Shown one piece after another: positions 1-4,908 of a stretch of DNA of 5,912 bases (its first letter is position 1; every line of letters begins with the position of its first letter). The position numbers and the translations under genes are program-made. The notes beneath the pieces are model-generated. The model did no database searches, was not told where the DNA came from, and saw only the letters and a program-made list of their open reading frames with translations. Where the stretch lies: contig DAIDBF010000092.1 of NCBI GenBank assembly GCA_027310235.1, positions 1 to 5,912 on the forward strand, read 5' to 3'. The stretch comes from a bacterium (GTDB lineage Bacteria > Patescibacteriota > Minisyncoccia > UBA6257 > GWB1-50-10).

Positions 1-2
1 GC

Positions 3-191
3 GACGCTTTCAACAAGGCCCTTACCGAGTGGCTTGTGGAGTACAACTTCAGGAGACCCCACCAGTCCCTTGATTATCTCACCCCGATTGAGTTCAATGA
101 GAAGTGTTACGAAGTGTCAGGGATGTACTCATCCAGTACAATTTCTCGCAAATTCCCCGCCTTGTGTGATACAATACAAGAAAAATCATAG
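3..191 (+). CDS. Transposase, integrase-core (rve/DDE) C-terminus, 5'-truncated by window edge
   Basis: Reading from base 3 gives an open frame of 62 codons to a TAG at 189-191, entering from outside the window. The start of the visible peptide has the signature of the C-terminal end of rve-type DDE transposases (IS481/IS3-like): FNKALTEWL, then EYNFRRPHQSL, then YLTPIEF. In this family these residues follow the catalytic glutamate, so the catalytic triad itself lies upstream and is not seen. The last ~24 residues (from about GMYSSST onward) do not look like conserved family sequence; the IS end may fall inside this tail, leaving host DNA to supply the stop. No terminal inverted repeat can be identified because the other end is outside the window. 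The call as a DDE transposase is firm; the IS family is inferred. Confidence 0.85.
   Translation, partial: DAFNKALTEWLVEYNFRRPHQSLDYLTPIEFNEKCYEVSGMYSSSTISRKFPALCDTIQEKS
167..175 (+). promoter_or_regulatory. Possible extended -10 promoter for pilT
   Basis: TGATACAAT matches the extended -10 pattern TGnTATAAT at all but one base. No convincing -35 hexamer stands 16-18 bases upstream. Transcription would start near 182, about 45 bases before the pilT ATG. The box lies inside the end of the transposase frame, so the insertion or its junction may supply pilT expression. It is weaker than the boxes at 2714 and 3321. Confidence 0.35.
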
Positions 192-211
192 TATCGTCTC
201 TTACTTTAGTT

Positions 212-215
212 GGAG
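212..215 (+). promoter_or_regulatory. Weak Shine-Dalgarno (GGAG-like) for pilT
   Basis: The bases TGGAGA at 211-216 contain a GGAG-like core. It stands about 12 bases before the ATG at 228, which is wider than ideal. An in-frame TTG at 210 overlaps this element, so the ATG at 228 is the better start. It is the only SD-like sequence found at a sensible place before any gene in the window. Confidence 0.35.
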
Positions 216-227
216 ATTTGTATTGAT

Positions 228-1304
228 ATGACAATCGATTATAAAGAGAAGTTGGATGGGCTGTTGCTCGAAACGGCGAAGCAGAACGCCTCCGATATTC
301 ATATCGCAGTGGGAAGGCGCCCCACGATCAGGGTAGACAGCGTGCTTATTCCTCTTCCGAACGAGCCGGTGCTCACGAAAGAGGAGGCGGAAGGGCTTGT
401 GTTCGCGCTTTTGACCGAAGAACAGAAGCAGACATTTTTAAACGATCGACAACTCGATTTTTCCTTCAATTATGAAGACAAGGCGCGCTTCCGCGTAAAC
501 ACCTACTTCCAGCGGGGATTCGTCGCCGCGGCGCTCCGTCTCATTCCTGCGCGGATTAAGACAATCGAGGAGTTGAGCATGCCGCCGATTCTTCACGACT
601 TCGCGAAGTTGAACCAAGGATTCATTCTTGTGGTAGGTCCCGCCGGACACGGGAAATCGACAACACTGGCGGCGATCTTGGATGAAGTTAATCATAAGCG
701 AAATGACCACATCATTACCGTTGAGGATCCAATTGAGTATATCTTCTCGCAAGATCGATGCATTGTTTCACAGAGAGAAGTGGGAATGGACACCCATTCG
801 TTTCAGGACGGATTGCGCGCCATTCTCCGCCAGGATCCAGACGTGATTATGGTGGGAGAGATGCGCGACTCGGAAACGATCGCGACGGCAATGACCGCCG
901 CGGAGACGGGGCACCTCGTATTTTCGACATTGCACACGAATTCCGCGTCGCAAACCATCGATCGTATCATCGACAGTTTTCCCCCGAATCAGCAGGGACA
1001 GATCGTTTCCCAGCTCGCTTCCACGCTCGTGGGGATAGTTTCGGAGCGCCTCATCCCGAGGATCGGAGGAGGAAGAATCCCCGCGACCGAGATCATGCTT
1101 GCGAACCCCGCGATCAGGAACCTCATCCGCGAGAAAAAAATCTATCAAATCGATCTCGTGATAGAAACGAGCGTACAGGAAGGCATGATGTCTTTGAATC
1201 GCTCGCTCGTAAATCTGGTGCGAAGGAAAGAAGTGGCGCTTGATCAGGCGGAAACCTTCTCTTTAAATCCCGCAGAGCTCCGGATTCTTCTTGAACGCAG
1301 CTAA
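228..1304 (+). CDS. pilT: Type IV pilus retraction ATPase PilT
   Basis: This is a hexameric cytoplasmic ATPase of the T4P/T2SS secretion ATPase family that drives pilus retraction. From the ATG at 228 the protein has 358 residues, normal for PilT. An N-terminal PAS-like domain covers about 1-110 and includes ASDIHIAVGRRP near 21-32. The RecA-like domain carries Walker A GPAGHGKST (137-145), the Asp box IITVEDPIEY (162-171), Walker B RQDPDVIMVGEMRD with catalytic Glu211, and the His box GHLVFSTLHTNSA (228-240). AIRNLI at 295-300 is the C-terminal signature of PilT and separates it from PilB, as does the lack of a tetracysteine zinc motif. Walker A has Ala and His where many PilTs have Thr and Ser, but still fits GxxxxGK(S/T). 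An in-frame TTG at 210 would add six residues, but the ATG gives the expected family N-terminus. pilC follows after 50 bases, so the two are probably co-transcribed. Confidence 0.95.
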   Translation: MTIDYKEKLDGLLLETAKQNASDIHIAVGRRPTIRVDSVLIPLPNEPVLTKEEAEGLVFALLTEEQKQTFLNDRQLDFSFNYEDKARFRVNTYFQRGFVAAALRLIPARIKTIEELSMPPILHDFAKLNQGFILVVGPAGHGKSTTLAAILDEVNHKRNDHIITVEDPIEYIFSQDRCIVSQREVGMDTHSFQDGLRAILRQDPDVIMVGEMRDSETIATAMTAAETGHLVFSTLHTNSASQTIDRIIDSFPPNQQGQIVSQLASTLVGIVSERLIPRIGGGRIPATEIMLANPAIRNLIREKKIYQIDLVIETSVQEGMMSLNRSLVNLVRRKEVALDQAETFSLNPAELRILLERS

Positions 1305-1316
1305 CGCATTCACTAA

Positions 1317-1344
1317 TAATTACCCAATTATTTAATTACCAATT
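1317..1344 (+). repeat. Short AT-rich direct repeat between pilT and pilC
   Basis: The 50-base gap between pilT and pilC holds two near-identical units, TAATTACCCAATTA (1317-1330) and TAATTACCAATT (1333-1344). No terminator, -10 box or SD is visible here, so pilC is probably read through from pilT. Its function is unknown and it may be simple-sequence drift. Confidence 0.4.
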
Positions 1345-1354
1345 CCGTATCAAT

Positions 1355-2563
1355 ATGGCAAAATTCAACTACAAAGCGCGAACCAAAGACGGGGCACTCC
1401 AAGTGGGAAATGTGGAGGCCTCAAGCCGCGATACGGCCTTGAGTATCCTTTTGAGCCACCAGCTTTTCGTATTGAGCTTGGAACCGGTAGTCGAAGACAA
1501 CTGGTATACGCGTATTCTTGATTTTTTCAAGCGGGTGAAGACGCAGGATCTCATGATCTTCACGCGGCAGTTTTCAACGCTTCTTGCCTCCCAGGTGCCG
1601 CTCTCGGACAGCTTGGCGAATCTTTATAAACAAACCGAGAAACCGGTCCTGAAAGAAGCGCTCTATGAGATCGCGACTGACGTTGATGCGGGGTTCTCGC
1701 TTTCGCAGGCCCTGGAACGCCATCGCGGAATCTTTTCTGAATTCTACGTGAACATGATCAAGTCCGCCGAGGTGACGGGGCGCTTGAGTGAGGTCTTGAA
1801 TTTCCTCGCGGATTATCTCGAAAAGCAGGCGACGCTCGTCTCCAAGGTGAAAAATGCGCTCACTTACCCCGCCTTCGTGATTGTGCTCTTTGTTGTCGTC
1901 GTGATTGTGATGGTTACGATGGTGTTCCCTCAGATTATGCCGATCTTCAACGAGTCGAAGGTCGAGCTTCCGTTTCTCACCAAGATACTTCTTGGAGCGA
2001 GCACCTTCATGTCCAATTGGTGGTGGGTGATCTTGATCGCCTTCGGGGTGATCATCGTGCTGCTTGTCGACTACTTCCAAACCAACGAAGGGAAAGCGGT
2101 ACGAGACACGCTTGCCTTGAAGATGCCGATCTTGGGCCCGATGTTTCAAAAACTCTACATTGCCCGGTTCGCCGAGTCGGCGCGCGTTTTAATCAAAGGC
2201 GGGCTTACCATCCCACAGGCGGTCGAGATTTCTTCTCACACGATCGGAAACGTGGTGTACCAGGAACGGCTCCATGAAGCGGCGGAGCAGGTACGGAAAG
2301 GAAAACTTCTTTCGCAAACCCTGATCGGGCTCGAGGAATTCCCCCCTCTCGTGGGACAGCTTATCAGCGTGGGAGAATCAACGGGCCGCCTCGAGGATCT
2401 TTTGGGAAAAGTAACCGACTTCTACAGCCGCGAGGTGGATAATATGGTGGATAATCTCGTAACGCTGATTCAGCCGATACTTATGGTAGTCATCGGAGGG
2501 GTAATCGCGGCGCTCTTCGCCTCTATTCTTCTCCCGATCTATAGTCTCTCTCAATCCTTCTAG
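1355..2563 (+). CDS. pilC: Type IV pilus inner-membrane platform protein PilC (GspF family)
   Basis: PilC is the polytopic inner-membrane protein that links the cytoplasmic ATPases to the growing pilus. The 402-residue length is typical. The N-terminal cytoplasmic region begins FNYKARTKDG, a usual PilC/GspF opening. Two T2SSF repeats follow: the first from about 68 (FTRQFSTLLASQVPL) to SAEVTGRLSEVL (137-148), the second from about 271 (RFAESARVLIKGGLTIPQAV) to ISVGESTGRLEDLL (337-350). Each repeat ends in a hydrophobic segment. Predicted membrane spans are at about 172-192, 222-239 and 369-395, the standard three-helix pattern. No SD precedes the ATG. It lies 50 bases after pilT, and an AT-rich repeat element begins five bases after its stop. 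Confidence 0.95.
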   Translation: MAKFNYKARTKDGALQVGNVEASSRDTALSILLSHQLFVLSLEPVVEDNWYTRILDFFKRVKTQDLMIFTRQFSTLLASQVPLSDSLANLYKQTEKPVLKEALYEIATDVDAGFSLSQALERHRGIFSEFYVNMIKSAEVTGRLSEVLNFLADYLEKQATLVSKVKNALTYPAFVIVLFVVVVIVMVTMVFPQIMPIFNESKVELPFLTKILLGASTFMSNWWWVILIAFGVIIVLLVDYFQTNEGKAVRDTLALKMPILGPMFQKLYIARFAESARVLIKGGLTIPQAVEISSHTIGNVVYQERLHEAAEQVRKGKLLSQTLIGLEEFPPLVGQLISVGESTGRLEDLLGKVTDFYSREVDNMVDNLVTLIQPILMVVIGGVIAALFASILLPIYSLSQSF

Positions 2564-2567
2564 CGGA

Positions 2568-2702
2568 AAATCCTAAGCACCAAATCCTAAAACCTAAACA
2601 AATTCAAATTACCAAAATACAAAATCCAAAACACGCGTTTCGGTCATTATGATTTGGTATTTCGGTCATTATTTAGGATTTAGAAATTAGGATTTAGGAT
2701 TT
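2568..2702. repeat. AT-rich imperfect inverted-repeat element (MITE-like or dispersed intergenic repeat)
   Basis: This element fills most of the 150-base gene-free gap after pilC. The left arm begins AAATCCTAA (2568-2576) and contains a second CAAATCCTAAAACC. The right arm carries TTTAGGATTT, TTAGGATTT and ends TTAGGATTT (2694-2702). The arms are complementary to each other apart from small shifts, so the whole region could fold into one long imperfect hairpin. The middle holds CCAAAATACAAAATCC opposite GATTTGGTATTTCGG. It has no coding potential. Its look is that of dispersed AT-rich palindromic repeats in uncultivated bacterial genomes; this is an impression and copy number cannot be seen from one window. 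It lacks a GC-rich stem with a T tract, so it is not a classical terminator. Confidence 0.65.
2638..2672 (+). repeat. Tandem 22-base repeat inside the inverted-repeat element
   Basis: TTTCGGTCATTAT occurs at 2638-2650 and again at 2660-2672, a perfect 13-base copy with a 22-base period. It lies in the right half of the larger inverted repeat and explains why the two arms do not align without a shift: one extra unit seems to have been added on this side. Confidence 0.6.
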
Positions 2703-2713
2703 CGTTTCTGTTA

Positions 2714-2722
2714 TGCTATAAT
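2714..2722 (+). promoter_or_regulatory. Extended -10 promoter for pilin 1
   Basis: TGCTATAAT is a perfect extended -10 element (TGn plus consensus TATAAT at 2717-2722). The -35 position falls in the right arm of the upstream repeat (TTAGGA near 2694), only a partial match. Transcription should begin near 2729. The first in-frame ATG (2721) overlaps the -10 box itself and so cannot be a start codon of a transcript made here. Confidence 0.7.
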
Positions 2723-2759
2723 GAAAGCAACACAAATGGTCGATAGTTTTCTAAACACA

Positions 2760-3263
2760 ATGAGAACAAACAATAAAGGATTCACCCCGCACCTTTTGAA
2801 CAAAAAAAGAGGTGCAGGGAAGAATTCGAAAAGATGGATATCACAGCTCTCAAAAGGTGCGGGGTTCACCCTTATCGAAATGCTCGTCGTGATCGCGATG
2901 ATCGGGCTTCTGTCGGCGGTGGTGTTGGTTGCGCTTGGTCCCTCGAGAAACAAGGCAAAGGACACGAGAATCATCTCGGATTTGAATCAAATCCGATCGG
3001 TCGCAGAAACGCGTTTCAACCCTACGTCGAATAGCTACACCATAACGGCGGTAACCGATTGTAACGGAACGAGCGGTTCAACCGACATCGACACGGCCTT
3101 GAAAGATATTGCGACTAACAACGGGAGCGGTTGTGCGATTAACCTTACCGCGAGCGCAAATGGATACGCCATTTCGGCGAAGACCGCATCAGGAGCGAAT
3201 TACTGCGTGGACAGTACGGGAAAGGTAGCGTCGAGTACCGCCGCGGCGGGAGTTTGTCCGTAA
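2760..3263 (+). CDS. Type IV major-type pilin (prepilin) 1, with extended leader
   Basis: The mature domain opens FTLIEMLVVIAMIGLLSAVV, the N-methylated hydrophobic helix of class IVa pilins, with the required Glu at +5 after a Gly at -1. Counting from the ATG at 2760, the leader is 35 residues and very basic (nine Lys/Arg, no acidic residue); the mature pilin is 132 residues. The globular part has Cys101, Cys125, Cys149 and Cys166, which could form two disulfides, and ends YCVDSTGKV...GVCP. Two earlier in-frame ATGs exist at 2721 and 2736. The first lies in the -10 box; the second would leave a leader RNA of only about six bases. I prefer 2760 because its peptide MRTNNKGFT looks like an ordinary pilin leader, but no SD decides it. 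An 84-base in-frame insertion splits KGFT from LIEM. Across the first 49 mature residues, 35 are identical to pilin 2. An intrinsic terminator follows. Confidence 0.9.
   Translation: MRTNNKGFTPHLLNKKRGAGKNSKRWISQLSKGAGFTLIEMLVVIAMIGLLSAVVLVALGPSRNKAKDTRIISDLNQIRSVAETRFNPTSNSYTITAVTDCNGTSGSTDIDTALKDIATNNGSGCAINLTASANGYAISAKTASGANYCVDSTGKVASSTAAAGVCP
2784..2865 (+). repeat. In-frame palindromic insertion in the pilin 1 leader
   Basis: ACCCCGCACCTTTTGA (2784-2799) and TCAAAAGGTGCGGGGT (2850-2865) are perfect 16-base reverse complements separated by 50 bases. The element sits between GGATTCACC (2778-2786) and GGGTTCACC (2862-2870), an 8-of-9 direct repeat spaced exactly 84 bases (28 codons). Removing one unit would restore a usual leader and pilin start, KGFT joined to LIEM. 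Inside the loop, GGTGCAGGG (2811-2819) is a near copy of GGTGCGGGG in the right arm, in the same frame 45 bases earlier. The insert encodes a basic peptide containing KKRGAGK and SKGAGFT. The arms are seen directly; the idea of an inserted element is inference. Confidence 0.65.
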
Positions 3264-3284
3264 CATAGTATTTTCGTATAACAG

Positions 3285-3314
3285 ACCGCGCGACTAGAAA
3301 GCCGCGCGGTTTTT
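3285..3314 (+). terminator. Rho-independent terminator after pilin 1
   Basis: ACCGCGCG (3285-3292) pairs perfectly with CGCGCGGT (3303-3310) around a 10-base loop, followed by a run of T at 3310-3314. This GC-rich stem with a T tract lies 21 bases after the pilin 1 stop. It should end the pilin 1 transcript before the pilin 2 promoter. Confidence 0.85.
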
Positions 3315-3320
3315 GTAATG

Positions 3321-3329
3321 TGGTATAAT
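3321..3329 (+). promoter_or_regulatory. Extended -10 promoter for pilin 2 (leaderless transcript expected)
   Basis: TGGTATAAT is a perfect extended -10 with consensus hexamer at 3324-3329. No -35 is possible in normal spacing because the terminator stem lies there. Only seven bases separate the hexamer from the ATG at 3337, so transcription should begin at or next to the start codon. It probably drives pilin 2 and pilD. Confidence 0.75.
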
Positions 3330-3336
3330 AAAAGGC

Positions 3337-3795
3337 ATGAAAAATAAAAATCGAACTTCTACTACCGGGTTCACATTAATTGAAATGCTCGTCGTGGTCG
3401 CCGTGATCGGACTCCTCTCATCCGTGCTTTTGACCGCCCTGGGCCCCGCAAAGGATAAAGCCAAGGATTCGAGAATTATCCAGGAGATGAACCAGGTGCG
3501 ATCTCTCGCCGAAACCATATATAACGGTACGTATGCTTCTCTACAGAATCTTCCCTCACCTTCGATCTCAGATCAGGACCTAAAATCGCTTTCGGACGAC
3601 ATTACGGCGCAGGGAGGAGAGCTTCATATTATCAAGGCGCCCGCACCTTCGACGACCTATGTAGCCTACTCGCGGCTTAACATCACGGTGGGGAATCCTA
3701 ACGTACCTCAAGTGCAGTTCTACTGCATCGACAGCGGCGGCAGATCCGGCTTCACAGCGACCGAACCGACCAATGGAGTGAAGTGTCCGTTCTAG
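3337..3795 (+). CDS. Type IV major-type pilin (prepilin) 2
   Basis: This is a 152-residue prepilin. The leader MKNKNRTSTTG is 11 residues, basic, and ends in the Gly needed by PilD. The mature protein begins FTLIEMLVVVAVIGLLSSVL with Glu at +5, followed by LGPAKDKAKDSRIIQEMNQVRSLAET, which closely matches the same region of pilin 1. Past residue ~60 the two pilins diverge strongly, as expected for the exposed globular domain. Two Cys (130 and 150) near the C-terminus could form the D-region disulfide. The start codon is seven bases after a TATAAT box and has no SD, so initiation on a leaderless mRNA is likely. pilD begins 15 bases after its stop with no terminator between. Whether pilin 1 or pilin 2 is the main fibre subunit cannot be told. 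Confidence 0.92.
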   Translation: MKNKNRTSTTGFTLIEMLVVVAVIGLLSSVLLTALGPAKDKAKDSRIIQEMNQVRSLAETIYNGTYASLQNLPSPSISDQDLKSLSDDITAQGGELHIIKAPAPSTTYVAYSRLNITVGNPNVPQVQFYCIDSGGRSGFTATEPTNGVKCPF

Positions 3796-3810
3796 GCAAT
3801 TCCGCATGCC

Positions 3811-4707
3811 ATGATGACAATCGCGCTTCTTTTTTTCTTCGGGCTCGCGATAGGAAGCTTCTTAAACGTGGTGGTGTTTCGCTACACGCCGGAGAAAAAA
3901 GTTTTTGACGGGAAACGGCTTGGAGGAAGATCCAGATGCCCGTACTGCGGACATGTACTCGGTGCGGGAGAGCTCGTCCCGATTGTGAGCTTCATCATCC
4001 AGAAAGGAAAATGCCGCTCATGCGGCCATCGTCTTTCTTTTCAATATCCGCTTGTCGAACTTCTAAGCGCTTCCGCCTTCGCGTTCCTTCCGCTCTTTCT
4101 GAACTCCGCGTACGGGATGAGCGGGACGGCGTTTTTCTCCGCCGAAGCGCCCTTATGGTACTACGGTCTTGTTGCCGCGTGGGTGCTCACGATCCTGACA
4201 TGGATTGTGATTACGGCAATCGATCTCCGGCATTACGTAATTCCGAACGAGTTGAACGCGTTTCTCCTGATATTGGGAGTGTGTATCACGGCGCTACTTT
4301 CCGCATATCACGAGAATATTTTCCCGTTCCGGATCTCGTTCCTTCAGAATTTTTCGCTCCTTTTCTCCTTTTCCGACAGCGTCGTTTTGAATCACGCGGG
4401 AGGCATGTTGTTTGGCGGGATCTTCTTCGCGCTTCTTGTATTCCTAAGCCGAGGAAGGGGAATGGGATTCGGCGACGTGAAGCTCGCCCTCGCGTCGGGG
4501 CTTATTTTGGGCTGGCCTGATATCGCGCTTGCGATTATTCTCTCCTTCGTTTTTGGGGGGATTTTCGGCGGTGTTCTTATTCTTCTGAGGAAGAAGACAA
4601 TGAAGGATAAAATTCCTTTCGCGCCCTTCCTCGTCTTGGGTTTTCTTCTCACTATTTTCTTCGGTCACGCGATCGTAGGAGGATACTTCCGACTTTTCGG
4701 TCTCTGA
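3811..4707 (+). CDS. pilD: Prepilin peptidase/N-methyltransferase PilD (A24 family)
   Basis: PilD is an inner-membrane aspartyl protease that removes prepilin leaders after Gly and methylates the new N-terminus. The 298-residue protein is full length. GSFLNVVVFR (15-24) is the conserved N-terminal motif. The cytoplasmic loop has two zinc-binding pairs, CPYCGH (Cys43, Cys46) and CRSCGH (Cys68, Cys71), with ELVPIVSF between and QYPLVELL after. The catalytic aspartates are Asp138 in AIDLRHYVIP and Asp222 in GMGFGDVKL. KIPFAPFL near 267-274 is also typical. Several hydrophobic spans run through the C-terminal half. Both the methylase-associated N-terminal domain and the peptidase domain are present, so it should be bifunctional. 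ATGATG at 3811 gives two adjacent starts; no SD chooses between them. It follows pilin 2 by 15 bases and ends in TGA. Its substrates are presumably the four prepilins here. Confidence 0.96.
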   Translation: MMTIALLFFFGLAIGSFLNVVVFRYTPEKKVFDGKRLGGRSRCPYCGHVLGAGELVPIVSFIIQKGKCRSCGHRLSFQYPLVELLSASAFAFLPLFLNSAYGMSGTAFFSAEAPLWYYGLVAAWVLTILTWIVITAIDLRHYVIPNELNAFLLILGVCITALLSAYHENIFPFRISFLQNFSLLFSFSDSVVLNHAGGMLFGGIFFALLVFLSRGRGMGFGDVKLALASGLILGWPDIALAIILSFVFGGIFGGVLILLRKKTMKDKIPFAPFLVLGFLLTIFFGHAIVGGYFRLFGL

Positions 4708-4708
4708 T

Positions 4709-4799
4709 GCACGAATGTACGTAGCCGCACGCTAATTTCACGAATGAGCAGAGGAGTTTGTATTCGTGAGATTTGTGATGATTCGTGTCGCATTCGCGC
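4709..4799. repeat. Imperfect inverted repeat built on CACGAAT/ATTCGTG after pilD
   Basis: CACGAAT occurs at 4710-4716 and 4739-4745; its complement ATTCGTG occurs at 4762-4768 and 4781-4787. The pairs nest, and the outer flank GCACGAATG (4709-4717) can also pair with CATTCGCGC (4791-4799) at eight of nine positions. The region could form a long imperfect hairpin. It has no T tract, so termination is uncertain. It differs in sequence from the repeat at 2568-2702, so the window seems to carry two families of intergenic inverted repeat. No gene is seen in it. Confidence 0.55.
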
Positions 4800-4810
4800 G
4801 GCATAGTGTA

Positions 4811-4817
4811 GTATAAT
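4811..4817 (+). promoter_or_regulatory. -10 box (GTATAAT) upstream of the minor pilin genes
   Basis: A consensus TATAAT stands at 4812-4817, without the TGn extension and without a clear -35. The expected start of transcription is near 4824. It would give the minor pilin at 4909 a leader of about 85 bases, or a leaderless mRNA for the 12-codon frame at 4825. It likely serves the 4909 and 5485 genes. Confidence 0.55.
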
Positions 4818-4824
4818 TTTGGTA

Positions 4825-4863
4825 ATGAGACGAAGGAACAGGCACGAAGGATACGCCCAGTAG
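4825..4863 (+). CDS. Possible 12-codon leader ORF (doubtful)
   Basis: ATG at 4825 lies seven bases after a TATAAT box, the same spacing as at pilin 2. It opens a 12-codon frame encoding MRRRNRHEGYAQ, ended by tandem in-frame stops TAG TGA (4861-4866). An 8-base repeat ACGAAGGA (4830-4837 and 4844-4851) lies within. The peptide is strongly basic and matches nothing I recognise. It might be a leaderless upstream ORF affecting the pilin 45 bases further on, or a chance frame. Length alone gives no support. Confidence 0.2.
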   Translation: MRRRNRHEGYAQ

Positions 4864-4908
4864 TGAAAACTCGATTGCGCGCGAAGCGTGTAGTCTCCTA
4901 ATCACTAT

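Noticed and set aside
34..231. 65-residue + frame starting MWSTTSGDP
   Set aside because: It overlaps the transposase tail in another frame. The frame from base 3 carries the recognisable EYNFRRPHQSL signature, so this one is a shadow.
758..1243. 161-residue + frame inside pilT
   Set aside because: It is rich in Arg/Asp/His with no domain and lies fully within the well-supported pilT frame.
1574..2149. 191-residue - strand frame opposite pilC
   Set aside because: It is His/Arg/Asp-rich antisense of PilC codons with no recognisable motif. The PilC frame explains the sequence.
2568..2702. CRISPR array
   Set aside because: The repeats here are AT-rich, imperfect and arranged as an inverted pair with one tandem copy. 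There are no regular unique spacers and no cas genes.
2711..2974. 87-residue - strand frame opposite pilin 1
   Set aside because: It is antisense to the pilin leader and helix, and its composition is the complement of the hydrophobic helix codons.
3806..3814. ATG CCA TGA mini-frame before pilD
   Set aside because: It has only two codons and overlaps the pilD start; nothing supports it as functional.
3936..4520. 194-residue + frame inside pilD
   Set aside because: It is an alternate frame of pilD. The pilD frame has both zinc motifs and both catalytic aspartates.
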